64,000 nucleotides of DNA, from NCBI GenBank assembly GCA_015680685.1, contig MNCI01002813.1, forward strand, positions 1-64,000, given 5' to 3'. The translations under genes and the position numbers were made by a program. This stretch comes from Gnetum montanum. Its lineage: Eukaryota; Streptophyta; Gnetopsida; Gnetales; Gnetaceae. Position 1 is the first letter of the stretch; each line of letters starts with the position of its first letter. Shown one piece after another: positions 47,187 to 59,112 of the stretch. The notes beneath the pieces are model-generated. The model saw nothing but the letters and a program-made list of their open reading frames with translations. It did not search any database and had not been told where the DNA came from.

Positions 47187-49062
47187 TCTCGACCCCATAT
47201 CCGTGGGAGGGCCGTGCTGGATGGGATGGATACGGGGTGCTCTGAACAGTTTGGTTGATCAGATAGGGACTTAGTCGGCATCTATATAGCCTTTTGTAAC
47301 ATGTAATTTGAAAATGAGATTGGTAGTGTGAAGTAATGTTTAAATGTGAAAGAAGTAGAAAATAATGTAAAGTGCAGTAGTAAAAAGGTGATAACGTAGA
47401 AATGTAATTAGAAAAGTGCACCTCTTCGAAGCTATGACCTTGCTCTATTAAGATGGATACAATTGGTTGAACAGCGCTGTGAAGTGCAGAGATCCTGAGA
47501 GTAACCAAGACATGTAGAGCAGGAGGGTTATGTGCTTGAATGCAGACTCTAATGTTAACAATGCAAAGTCCGACCAAGGTGGTAGAAAAGAACAGAATGA
47601 AATGTCGACTAAGAATGCTAACTATTTACAATGTCTAAATAGAAATCTTACAATGCCATAGAATGCTAAGGAGTCATAAGTTTTAGATGGTGAGCTAGAG
47701 AGAGCGAGAGAAAGAGCCAGAGAGACTTTAAGAATTGCTCATTAGGGTATTTATAGGACCAAGGATGCGTGAAAGATGTGGTTTGAATGCCACATGCCTT
47801 GGGCCTATGCTAACCTATCTACATTGCATGTGCTTGTATGATAGTTGGGCAAGCTTGCCACACCATAATTACGTGCCTTTCATGCCGTAATTACATTGTT
47901 AGAGCAATAGTGCAATTAGGTGAAGTGCATTAATGTTGTGCAACTACTTGCCACTTTGCTGTGCTCTATAGTGTAGCACATTGGCATGGTGTAGCATCTT
48001 GTTACGCATCTTGTTGCATGTGTAGAAAGCCTTTGAAATGTTCAAGCTGTTCATTACATGTGTGCTATGCTATGGTATGCCACGTGGCGTAGCATAGTGT
48101 AGTGACTGGCCTTAGTGGCCAAAATGTTGCTAATCTATAAACTTTGCTTTTTTGTATTGTGAAACTTGTGAACTTGCTGATCTCACCCTTTGAATTGCCT
48201 CCTGTCAACTTCCATAGAATTGCTATGCCTTGCTGCTCCATGTAGCTAATTGTAGCATAGTAGCAAACATGACTTGATGTCAGCCAAGTTAACCACTTTT
48301 TAATGAAAAGGGGACATTGCTAGAGGACTTGAAGTTGGGTAAGGGGATTGGTCATGTAGCCTTGGCTATGCTATACTACATTGCGTAGCATAGCGTAGCA
48401 TTGGGCTTCTGCAAGCATCTTCTAAATTTTGCTATGCTACATGGTGTAGCATGGCATAGCAAGGCTCCTTGACTTAGAAAACTTGCTAAAGAAAATAATC
48501 TAAAAATTAGATCATCCATCTCCTGAAGAACTATAGTAATGCTACATGAATTGCAAAGGCCTGGTGAAGCAAGAATGTCTTCAAATTTTGGGGTGTTTCA
48601 AAAGGTAGTAGCAACAATCGTAGCATAGTAGTTGTAATGACAACCATGGCCATAGCGTAGTGGCTACATCGGTGGCCGATGCCATGAAAACAATAGTTAA
48701 AGCATAGAAAATGTAACAAACATGGTCACCAAGGTGTGGTGACAATGGAAATAGCCCCACTGAAGAAACCAAACAATGTAAACAAACATAGTGTAGTAAC
48801 TTGCTCGGTAGACGGTACTTTATATCATTCCTCAATGCATGCCTTGGGGAGACATCGCAAGGTGCATGCCCCTTCATCCACATTGGTAAGACTTTGATGC
48901 CTACATTCACTCCTATATGCCATCATCTTGTTTTCAAACTTGGGTGCTTCAATGGTTATGCTACAACTACTATTCTATATCTCTTTGAACCATGCTACGC
49001 TCTAGATTGTTTGTTTTGATGGTGAAAATGATAGGTTTACTATGGGTAAACCCCTATTTATA
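47187..49062 (-). repeat. Tat LTR-like sequence in minus orientation
   Basis: Aligns with 57,060-58,860 from the start (TGCTCTGAACAGTTTGGTTG against TGCCCTGAATGGTCTAGTCA). It has CTATAAATA on the minus strand at 47,748, as at 57,619, and a second one at 49,055. Several GCTATGCTA/TAGCATAGC inverted motifs and a palindrome centred on CACGTG (48,070-48,097) occur inside. Its orientation is opposite to the TAT-3 pol that follows. LTR ends are not certain. No coding frame is credible. Confidence 0.55.
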
Positions 49063-49110
49063 GCCTCTAGGGTTACAATACATGTTAATTTTTGGTACAT
49101 CCCATGTCCT

Positions 49111-49197
49111 TGTAGTGTAGCAACGGACACCCTATTACCTGCAGCATAGCAAGGGACACCCTATTCCCTGTAGCGTAGCACCAGACACCCTATTTTT
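49111..49197. repeat. Three-copy 29-bp tandem repeat
   Basis: Units start at 49,111, 49,140 and 49,169, each of the form TGTAGCGTAGCAxxGGACAC followed by CCTATT. Copies differ at a few positions. Confidence 0.85.
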
Positions 49198-49258
49198 CAT
49201 TAGCATAGCACATAAATGTCCCAAAAATTTCACCCTATTTCAAACCTTTAACCCCAGT

Positions 49259-49403
49259 AATGGTCCACTAGGACCTTAAACTAGAAATTTTAGAATTCCC
49301 TCTATATTATAGTCATAGTGATGATCTTCTATGATCTTAAACTAGAAATTTTGACATATAATTTTGCATGGTAATGATCTTTTAAGACCTTAAACTGGAA
49401 AAT
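49259..49403 (+). repeat. TAT-3 leader copies of the 30-bp Tat module
   Basis: Three copies beginning near 49,261, 49,322 and 49,374 contain GACCTTAAACTAGAAATTTT or close variants. They lie about 100-250 bp upstream of the TAT-3 start codon. The same module forms the array downstream of TAT-3 integrase and recurs in TAT-4. Confidence 0.7.
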
Positions 49404-49508
49404 TTTTAACATTGCATAATTACCTTGCATATATTTCATTGCATGTTACCATGTTAAGAAGGTATTACTTGGCTTTTTTTTCTTATTATTGTAGGAGTGC
49501 TTGGAAAA

Positions 49509-52106
49509 ATGGCTACATATGATGATCTCCATTTTCCCTTAATTCTGAAAGGGCCCCATGGCCAGTTTATGAGACACTTGAACATAGAGTTAGTAGAATT
49601 CAAACCACCCTCTTATAACACCTAGATAACATCCTTAGAAACACCCCTAGACTAGCTTGAACATCTTGTCTAAGCCTTAGATCTAGAAGCTGGTGATGTA
49701 ACTGAGGACCCCCTTATCGAAATCCCTGTGACTACATCCAAATGAGAGTTAAGAACATTGGACCCTAAAACCCTAAACCTAAACCCTCAACCCTAGAAAA
49801 TGTGTTTTTGGAGTTAAAATTGGACCCATGTTTGGCTTTGTAGTGTCAAAAGTGAGGATATGTGTAGATCCCGATAAAGTTAGAGCCATTGTCAACCTAG
49901 CACCACATACAAACCTTAAGGAGTTCCGTGGGCTACAAGGTAGAGTCCAATTCATAAGAAGATTTATCTCAAGGTTAATGGATAAATTGCATCTAATGCA
50001 ACACTTTCTTAAAAAAGGAGTTAACTTTGAATGGACTAACCAATGCCAAGAAGCCTTTGATAACCTAAAGAAAGAGCTTGTCCATCTTCCCACTGTTTAC
50101 CCTCCATTGAGAGATAAGCCTTTTTACATTTATCTTACCACTTCAGACATATCTATTGCTACTTTGCTCTACCAAAAGAGGGATGATGATTTCGAAATCC
50201 CTATCTACTACTTGAGTCATGTGTTGGTAGCCTACAAAGTTAAATACAATAAAGTAGAGAACAATTATCTTGCTTTAGTGTTCACAGTTTAAAAATGGAG
50301 GGATCATTTTTTTTAAGCCAAGTAAACATAATTTTCAAGAATAACATACTTCAAGCTATTACAACCAATATATATGAAAGTAGTAGGATTTCCTGATGAA
50401 AATCCATAACCATAGAATTTGATCTATACTATGTAGCATAGTCATCTATAAAGGGTCAAGCAATAGCTATGCAACTTATAGCTTCACCTAACAATGAGCA
50501 GCCAGTCATAGAACCTAAATTTGTAGATGAACACATTAGTAGTATAAGCCTAGTACTAGTAGACTTTAAAGCCATTCTTGATTTTGACAGGGCTTCAACT
50601 AGACAAGGTGGCAGTTCTATTGTTGTTCTTGCATTTCCCTCTGGAGAAATCTAACCTTTCACATATTACTTCATGTTTCTTTGCACAAAAAATGTGGTAG
50701 AATAGGAGGGTCTCCTTAGGGACATTCTAGCAGCTTGAGAGTTAGGGATCCAAAGCTTAGCAATTTGAGGCAATTCACAACTAGTCATTAACCAAGTTAT
50801 AGAGGTATATGCTTACAAAGCAAAAACATTTCAGCCTTACTATGAGTGCAATGCATATTTAAGAGTGGTATGATGACATTAAAACATACTTCAACATGGT
50901 GAACCCCCACATAGCCTGACACCTACCCAAAGGGATGTAGTACAAAAATGAGTAAGGAAATATGTCCTCATAGGAGACAATGCTTTATGCAAATGCTCTT
51001 ATGATGGGATATTGCTAGCTTACGTTAGTGGGGAGGAAGAAAAAAAAATTGTTGATGAAGTCCATGAGGGACTATGTGGAGGGCACATAACTCCCAGGGC
51101 TATGGAAGCAAAGATTATGCATTTGGGCTACTATTGGCCTCACATGAAACACAATTGCATTACCAAAGTAAGGACATGCGATGTATGTCAACATCATGAA
51201 AACCTCATACGTGTGTTACCTACCGAACTGCATACCACACAAATCACATGGTCCTTTCAATGTTGGGGACTAGATATCATAGGATTCATTACACCTAAGT
51301 CTTCTGCAAGACATAGATTTAGTATTATGGAAATCGAGTACTTTACAAAATGGGTAGAAGATAATCCTCTCAGAAAGATCATGCCCCAACAAATTTGTAG
51401 GTTCATGCTAGACAATATAGTCACACGGTTTGTCCTTCCCATGACTATTGTTACCAACAACAGGCCATAGTTCAGTAGCATAGAAACCAAAGCCTTTTGC
51501 AAAATTCTTGGTATCAAAAATTCTTTCTCATTGCCATATTAACCCTAGGAAAATGGCCAAGTAGAGGCTACCAATAAATTCATAATCAATCTTTTAAAAT
51601 GGATGCTTAGTAGCAGCAAGAGGTGATGACACAAGAAGATCCTCTATGTGCTTTGGGCTTATCGCACGACATGTAGGAAAACTATAGGTAAGCCTCCATA
51701 CAGTCTTGTATATGGATCTAAAGTGGTTTTACCTCTTGAAATATAGGTCTGATCACTTCAAATGATCCTTTTGAATGTTATGGATGAGGCACAAAACAAC
51801 GAGTCAAGAATCATTGATCTTGACTCTATGGAGGAAGAGCGCATCCAAAAGCTTAACCACATCAAGTGGTATCAGGACAAGAAACGATAGAGACACCATT
51901 ATAATCTACACCAACAACCAATCAAAAAGGGGGACCTAGTACTCATGATCATTTTTGAGCTTATGAATAACTTCTCAGCTAACTGGGAAGGTCCTTTTTT
52001 GGTAACAAAGGCATATGAGAATGGGACATTCAAACTGGCTAACTTAGGTGGCAACGAGTTTCCAAATCCTATCAATCATTTGTACCTAAATCCCTACTAT
52101 GCCTAA
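49509..52106 (+). pseudogene. TAT-3 pol: RT mostly deleted, both RNase H domains, full integrase
   Basis: Starts at ATG (MATYDDLHFPLILKG) without a gag and ends with NPYYA and a TAA. A pre-RT segment runs to about 49,760. There the RT core is replaced by telomere-like repeats, and the frame resumes at KCVFGVKIGPMFGFVV in the RT thumb. The stretch 49,828-50,292 (RT end and RNase H) is open. Archaeal-type RNase H follows at 50,469-50,860. The integrase is nearly complete: zinc finger HEGLCGGH...CDVCQHH (51,060-51,190), first Asp in WGLDIIGF, second Asp replaced by Asn in IVTNNRP, Glu in GQVEATNK. The C-terminal part has KKGDLVL and NWEGPFLVTKAYEN. It is disabled by the RT deletion, stops and the Asn substitution. 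Confidence 0.9.
49763..49796 (+). repeat. Telomere-like repeats at the TAT-3 RT deletion point
   Basis: ACCCTAAAACCCTAAACC, then TAAACCCTCAACCCTAG, sits exactly where roughly 0.7 kb of RT is missing. The last part (CTCAACCCT) may be native RT sequence (Leu-Asn-Pro before KKC in relatives), so only about three units need be foreign. Confidence 0.7.
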
Positions 52107-52140
52107 CATGCAATATCACACTAATATAAATCAAGGTAAT

Positions 52141-52375
52141 TAGATAGTCTACTATGACTATAAACTGGCATAGATAGTCTGCTATGACTATAAACTAGAA
52201 TAGATCATCCATCATGATGTTAAATTGGCACAACATGTCTTTGGGCCATGACACAAAATTGGTACCCACAACATGGTCTACTATGACCTTAAAATATCTA
52301 TTTTCCATCTACTATGCTATTAAACTAGCACATCATAGTTATCTAGGACCTTAAACTAGCATGTTCGATGGTCCA
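52141..52375 (+). repeat. TAT-3 3' untranslated array of the 30-bp module
   Basis: Three units in exact 30-bp register (52,141, 52,171, 52,201), each like TAGATAGTCTACTATGACTA plus TAAACTGGCA, followed by more degenerate copies to about 52,375. It begins 35 bp after the integrase stop codon. Tandem repeats in the 3' untranslated region are known for Tat-lineage elements such as Retand. Confidence 0.85.
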
Positions 52376-52389
52376 CCAAGAATTGAAAT

Positions 52390-55199
52390 TGGGTTCATAA
52401 GGCAACACCTCTCATCCCACACATGTGATCTTGTGAACAAGTGAGCAAGCATACTTTTGATCTCCTATCATCAGTCCCCTTGGGTAAGATGGGGTGGGAT
52501 GTTGTAGTTCTAGAATGAAGTTCACACCACCAAGGAAAAACTCTTTAGGACATTTGCAACGTCACTATCCCTAGCATCTTGTTGATCTTCCAAAGATTCT
52601 AGCTAGCATCTTACTCACCTTCTGAAGCTACTGCCACCATCACCGATTAGGTTGGTTGTAGTGCTCACCATTAGCACTCCCTTATAGAGATCCAAAAGTA
52701 CTATGGCCTAGCCACAGTGCTGCCATCCTCCAACCCTTGCCATCATCAAAGTCTGAAAAAGAATTTAGCTGTTAGGCTTCTCACCTTGCAGCTGGACTTC
52801 TTGAATCTTGCCTTTGGTGGGGATTCTTGAGCACCTACATCACCATTTCTTCTAGCCTCTTCAGTGCTTATTTTTGGTAAGGTTGTTGAAGGTTTCCAGC
52901 CTGCCACTATTGAAGCCTATACTGGCCTTCCTACTTTGGACATCGCACATGTTAGACATAGTACTTGCCACCCTAGTAGTGTCCCAAGAAAAAAAGAATT
53001 TGCCCTCACTTCCATTAATGGTTGTTTCATCTAATTTTCTCTCTATTGTGTTTGTAGGATAAAAGCCAAGATGGCATCATTTAGGAATGCATTTGACCAT
53101 GAGAGAAAGACACTAAATTATTCTGAAGTATCCACTTTGATTAGCCTAGCTACTTGAGAGTGCATATCCTACTCCCCCTTTAGCCAACTTAATCTCCATT
53201 CGCTATCCTTATAAGTTCTAACTTCTTCTTCACAAGCTTCTCCAATGTACATAAAGCCCTTTCCCATGCCCAACCACCAAGCTCATGATGGATGTAACAC
53301 AACTCATCCTATGAGAAGCCTAGGTAGGCTAGTCAAAGCTCCACACAGATGTAGCACAATTCATCTAAGGGAGGAAACAGATATCCTACATCAACAATAT
53401 GGTTGTCTGCAAATGGGTATGAGTGTGCAACTTCAAAAGAAAAATAAAGAGAGAAAAGACAAGTGTCTAAGATAATTGGTACAATAGCTGCTTTGCAATT
53501 GTTTTAGCCTTAGATTGACCATCTCCAAGCACGCTAATGAGAGTTTGAAACTCAAAGAGAAAGATACTTATGTGTTCAGACTCCTTCATAAGCATTCCAA
53601 CGAGGGATGACACTATGGCAATAGTTCTCATTGCATCGCATCCTATACTTTTCTTCCCAACCTAATTTCCTCAAACCTGTATCTTGCCCCTTATTTTATG
53701 TCACCCTTCAAGCACTATCAAACATAGCAAAGCATCATCTAAGTAGGTGTTGATGAATGATGTTGATGTCCTATCCATCATGGTGTTTCATATTCTTTAT
53801 TGATGTCTCTTAGGTAAATCCTCCAGATGTCAACAAAGAGGGGCCAGTGAAACACCATCAATTTTGGACCCCCATGGTTCTCTAGGTGTGGTATGACATT
53901 GGGCCATGCAAATAGCTTTAAACCCTATAATTCTTAATGCCTAGAAGGTTGTGTTTAGGCATGTCAGCTATGCTCTTCCTCACAGTTAGCATAATGCCTA
54001 GTTACAAGGCTAGTTTACATGAATGAAGCACTAAAAGTGGATCATGCAGTTTGATAGGCTATCAAGCTTGCTACACTCTCTAGCTTATCCAACTTGGCAT
54101 ATGTCCTAGTTGTTGGTCCATCCAAGTGCCATGCTAGTTGTCAAAAGTATTTCGGATGGACAAAATAGTTCAGTATATTTTCTAACTGAGGTACCTACTA
54201 CGTTGCACTACACTACATAGCATAGTAGGCCACGTGGTGATTGAAACTTTCTCAAATGTTGGGTTAGATGTGAAAGGTGCAATTGGCAATGATTTAGCCT
54301 TTGAAGATTCCTACCTCACTTCATCCTTGAAGCTTGATTTCGGATTTAGGGCCATGCCAACATGAAAAATCCATTTTCAAGTTATGTGGGACCTAGGACA
54401 CGTGGCATCCATAACATGCCTCTCTCCCTCTCGTGGCATCCATAAATACCCCAGAAAATGACATTCTAAGGGTTGGCTTCTGGAAGTTAGCTTTGGTAAG
54501 AAGATTGGCAAGTAGAAGGTTGGTAAATAGAAAATCCCTACATTGGAGCTTCCCAAATCTCTCTCCAATCCCAACATAGCAGCTCCCAATTTGGTAAGTA
54601 TCAGCCCATCTATGCCCATCAACACCACATCTATAGCCTTCTAGGAGCTATGAACATATCGTTCCATTTCCTAGCTATTCTTGTCCAATGCTGCATACCA
54701 ATTGTACACACCCATCATTCAAACAAAAATCAGACCCCCTAATTTTGGGGTAGTGCATTTCCTTACCCAAACTCCCATTTCACTTCATTATAGCATATAT
54801 GTTGCATCATCGTGTATTTGTTCATGTTTATTGTCCTAGTTACACACTTTGATATGCTTCTACTATTCTTCATGTTACGTTTTGTTTCATTGCAACCTCC
54901 ACATTTTACATTCTAAACTTAGTATTCACAAATGGTTATTGGAAACCACATAAGTCCCTGTCTAATTGACTAGACTATTCAAGGCACCATGTTTTCATTT
55001 TCTCTAGCACAACCCTCCCAAGGACTTTAGGTTAGGCTATGCACCTGATAACCTCTCGATGTTCCAACCACCGATGTTTTTAGATGCTACACCTCTTTCT
55101 TGAAATTGTTTTACAAATTATGTATTAATATATATGGGATGCATGGTATGATATGAACTTGTGGAATATCATATGTGATGTTGATGATACTAGTATGAT
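52390..55199 (+). repeat. TAT-3 3' region and LTR-like sequence
   Basis: No gene seen. 52,650-53,420 matches, inverted, the TAT-4 sequence at 62,389-63,000 joined to 58,860-59,112, so both elements share this 3' region. A TATA-like CATAAATA at 54,441, followed by ACCCC and GGTTGGCTTCTGGAAG, matches the inverted TAT-4 copy around 57,590-57,626. The shared module (copy 3, 54,950-55,050) follows. LTR ends are not placed. Confidence 0.55.
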
Positions 55200-56713
55200 T
55201 GGAATATGATATTTTGGGGGCCTATTAGGGCATGAGCATTTTTGGGAGTTCCAATCCTTCTTCACAGTAATTAAATATTATTAATTATTATTTTCTTAAT
55301 CAAAACTTGAACAGACATAACTTTTCTTCTAAGAGTTTGATTTAGGTGAAATTATTATTGTTGGGATCATTTTAGGAAGTACTTTCTAATCATGGGATTG
55401 ATTTTCTTTTTAGGCATATATCCTTTTGAAGGTTATTATAGTGGTCATTTGTGTGGAATTAGATGAAGTTTGAGAAATACAATATTATTTTGTCATATCA
55501 TAGTATTAATGTTGTTTTCTCAAATCATGGTATTTTTTTCATGGAATGAGTGTGACTATTAGGTGTGGATATATGTGGTTATGTTATGTTTCTTTGAATG
55601 TGTTGTGCTTATGACATGTGTTGGCTTAAGCTAGCCAGAATGTGTACATGTCTTTGTGACAACACTTGTGATAGTTGTTGGAAAGTGATGCTAGCATACA
55701 AGTGTGGATTAGTTGGTGATGAGGCACCTTGGAGGTAGCATCGATTGACCCCCACTATGATGCATCGGTAAGGCTCCTATTTCAAGCCTCATCCTGAGAG
55801 TGGAAGAGCATAGGTATGTTTGTCACTAAGGTTAGTAGGTGGCATAGGTATGTTTGTTCCTATTTACAATCCTTTAGAAGGTTAATGGTTGTGGGTCACA
55901 GGTTGATGGACCCTAGCACTGGTTGGATAAATAAAATACTAATAAAGGATCTATAGGAAATGATTTTTTATGACTACTCATGGAAATGTTTCACATGCTA
56001 CATTGAGTGTGGCTATGCTAGTGACCACATGGGCTTATAATAGTATTAGTTTATGACTAATGACACTGATAATATATATTATGATTGGATTATAATTGTG
56101 TGGGTTGTAGGTATGATGGTGTGGGCATGATATTAAAAATGATGTGATGTGATGTGTAATATGGTGTATATATGTGTTGTTCTTAGCATGCACAAGACTA
56201 AAAATTATTGCAAGTTACCTTGTATCCCACTCCTCTACTCTAGTGTAACAATCGTTAACCATCTAGTAAGGGAAGTGTAAAGGCTTCCCACATAGTTGTG
56301 TATTGACTTTATTTAATTATAGGTGAAAGGCGTAAGAGCCTAGATGAGCATGAAGAGGGAGAGTAGAGTAGGGGAAAATATTTAGTGTTTGGTTAATGTA
56401 TGTTTCCGTGTACGATAGTATGGAATATGTACAATTGTATGAAACTCTATGTACTTTTATATATATGATGATGATGTTTATCTCTTTTTGTATCTTAGTA
56501 GAAGATTGCACACTTTTTATTTCTGTAGAGACACGTAGTTTTAGAGATCGAAGTGTAGGTGTTGTTTTGGTTTGGCATGTATTTTTGTGTAGTTTAACCT
56601 TCCTTAATATCATGTAGTTTTACATGTCATTAGCCTTTAGTTATCATGATTCTATTGTAATATTTCTAGTGATCCTAGGCATTAGCCTACCCTAGCTAGG
56701 ATGGGATGTTACA
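55200..56713 (+). repeat. TEK-1 LTR, Tekay-like chromovirus (left end uncertain)
   Basis: The right end, GGATGGGATGTTACA, followed by a primer site, is typical of chromovirus LTRs (...TGTTACA). Upstream, GACATAACTTTTCTTCTAAG and GTTTGATTTAGGTGAAATT (55,310-55,355) match a segment conserved in Tekay/Del LTRs. The left boundary was not found and may lie outside the range given. Confidence 0.6.
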
Positions 56714-56715
56714 TC

Positions 56716-56730
56716 ATGGTATTGGAGCTA
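56716..56730 (+). other. TEK-1 primer binding site
   Basis: ATGGTATTGGAGCTAG is close to TGGTATCAGAGC, the complement of initiator tRNA-Met used by chromoviruses and most copia elements. Confidence 0.6.
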
Positions 56731-56792
56731 GTTTACTTTAATGTTATATGATGCTTAGGGTACTCATCCATTTGTGATTTTAGGTTACAAAT

Positions 56793-57055
56793 ATGTATAG
56801 TAGACATGGTCATGATGCTGGTGGGGCACATAGATTAGAAAAGCCTTATGATGGACAGGAGTAGCCTCCTCAAACATCTAGCAGTGGTCCTAAAAATAGG
56901 CAACTAGATCTTATGTAACACCAATTACATATCCTACAACAACATGTTGTAGCTAGTGGTGCTCTCATTTCCATGATCAAGGAAGTGAGAAGTGGTAGTG
57001 GTAGTGTAGTAACTAAAAATGTTAGTGGTTGGAACACTAAGAGGTGACTAGGAAT
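56793..57055 (+). pseudogene. TEK-1 gag start, truncated
   Basis: The ATG at 56,793 opens a frame (MYSRHGHDAGGAHRLEKPYD) that continues through a stop to QLHILQQHVVASGALISMIK and is lost near 57,055, where Tat LTR-like DNA starts. Position after LTR and primer site supports gag; the short remnant has no capsid motif. Confidence 0.45.
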
Positions 57056-57059
57056 ACAA

Positions 57060-59112
57060 CTTAACCCTAGATCCATGTGAGGGCTATGCTAGGATAAATG
57101 AAAGTGGGGTGCCCTGAATGGTCTAGTCAATCAGACAGGGACTTAATCAGTGTTTAATAACCTTCCGTAAATGTTTGTTTTAAATATGTTATATGCAAGT
57201 TAAGTGATGAGTGACAAGTGTAAACTAATGAAAAATAATGCAAAATATGATAATAACAAAATAGAATGAAACAATCTTGAGTGAAAAAATGCACCACCCC
57301 AAGATCGGGGAATTTGGTCTTTGTTTGGCTGAAGGTGTACAACTGATGGGCCATGTGGATAGGCATAACTTACAATGAAGTAGTATGGTCATAGCTCCCT
57401 AAACTATAGTCAACAGCTTGCCAACAAGAACCTTCTACTTGTCAATCTCTTTGCCATAGCTGATCACCTAGAAGCCAAAATGTCAAGATGTCAACCAAGA
57501 ACTACTAGAGAAGTAATTGCAAAAGCCAATTATGCCAAAAGCCAACCATGCTAGAATGCTCCAAGCTAACCATGGTAAAAATTCTTGAAGCCAACCCCTT
57601 GAACATTGTTCGTTGGGGTATTTATAGGGCTAGGAGTGGGATAAAAATGTGGTTTGGACACCATGTGTCCTGGATCCCATAGAGTGAAAATGTTACTATG
57701 CCATTTTGCTATGTAATGGTGGCCGTGAAACTTGCTACGCTGTGATCATACCGTTCAAGCTACATGTGCGAGAGTCTAGTGAGCTATCATGTTTGTTACA
57801 AGGATTATCAATAGTAAATGTAGAGTGGAGCTTGTGCTCCAGGACTACATCTTCCTTGCTCTGGCAAGCAAGGTTAAGTGTAGGGAAAAATTTGGGGATA
57901 TTTAAGGGGTGAAAAATAGAGTAAGCTTGCTTATTTTTACGTTTGAAGATATGTCAGGATGAGAATAACTACCTACCTAAAAGTTGAGAATACCTACTTG
58001 AGGCCTAGCTAGGTAAGCAACTGCAACCTTGTCTTTCATGCTAAAAGGTGTTAGAACCTACTAAGTTCATCCTTAGGACGCTTTGGTGTTTTGTGTCATT
58101 GCTACACTATGCTATGTTGTGTAGCATAGCACAGTGTAGCAGCCAATGTGATATGAATCCTCATCTGATCTACAATGATTTGTCAAGAAACTTTGCTTAG
58201 AGGCTGAAGTATGGCCAAGTGCAATTCTCTTACTGGAACCACTTGGTAGAGGGCCTTCATGCATTCTATCCTTGCTATGATATGCTATGCTGCATATCGT
58301 AGTGCCTAGTTTGGCTTGGATTCTGACTTAATCTTGTAAATATTTTGTTCTAGGATGTTAGTCATGTCCTGGCATGTTAGTAGAGCAAACCTGTTTGATA
58401 GTTGAAGCATGGGAAAATGTGCTTACTCCATCAAAGCCATTTGAGTAGAAGTGTTGTTAGAGTGCAATGATTTTTTACAAAACCTACCACATTTTTCTAT
58501 GTCATGTTCCTCACGCATCAATGATGAAGTGGGGTAGATATCCGGAAGGACTGAGTTGTTGTCAATTTGCATCTAGGGTGCTTGTTCAATCTACTCAAGG
58601 CTTGCTACATTGTGCAGCATAGTAGGTTCCTATAGTTAGAAAACTTGCCAAACTATTTTGCTCATCCTAAACACTTTCGATAGCTCCTAGCATAGTCCCT
58701 AAGTAGACCATCAACTATGTTAGGTGTCAAGCTAGACAAGCTAAGAGGTGTAGGAAGTGATTGTAAAGTAGCACATTGTGCCATTTGTTTTAGATACTTG
58801 TTTTTTTTTGAGATTTTCTATTATTTTTTCATTTTTGAGCTTTTTCTTTGCGATACACCCACTTTCACTTGCAAACAACCTATTGTTGCAGGATAGGTAT
58901 TTCCTTCCCAAGATGAGTTATGTTACATCCATGTGGGGTTTTTACCTACCTACAAATGCTTCCCATGGGGTGAGTTGCGTTACATCCATTATGGACTTGA
59001 CAGTTGGGCATGTGGAAGGGCTTTTTACATTGAGAAATCTTGTAAAAAGGATACAAAAAGTTGCAAATATAGGGAATGGGGGATAAACTGGCTGAAATGG
59101 AGAGTAGGATGT
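57060..59112 (-). repeat. TAT-4 LTR-like region, left part
   Basis: Minus-oriented Tat LTR sequence with CTATAAATA (57,619-57,626, complement). It aligns with 47,187 onward and, inverted, with TAT-3's 3' region. It holds a 40-bp hairpin at 58,101-58,140 and other TAGCATAGC motifs. SOLO-C splits it at 59,112; the GATGT duplication shows that it continues at 62,389. The small frames in it have no support. Confidence 0.6.
58101..58140. repeat. Hairpin with 16-bp arms
   Basis: Left arm GCTACACTATGCTATG and right arm CATAGCACAGTGTAGC pair with one mismatch around an 8-base loop (TTGTGTAG). Confidence 0.8.

Noticed and set aside
47179-47577. 132-codon minus-strand frame
   Set aside because: Falls in LTR-like DNA; the homologous stretch at 57.06-57.4 kb does not keep the frame.
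48531-49019. Several frames among TAGCATAGC repeats
   Set aside because: Composition follows the repeats; no motif, and the region aligns with non-coding LTR-like DNA at 57-59 kb.
56317-56617. Opposite-strand frames of 98 and 73 codons
   Set aside because: Both lie within the TEK-1 LTR, overlap each other and carry no motif.
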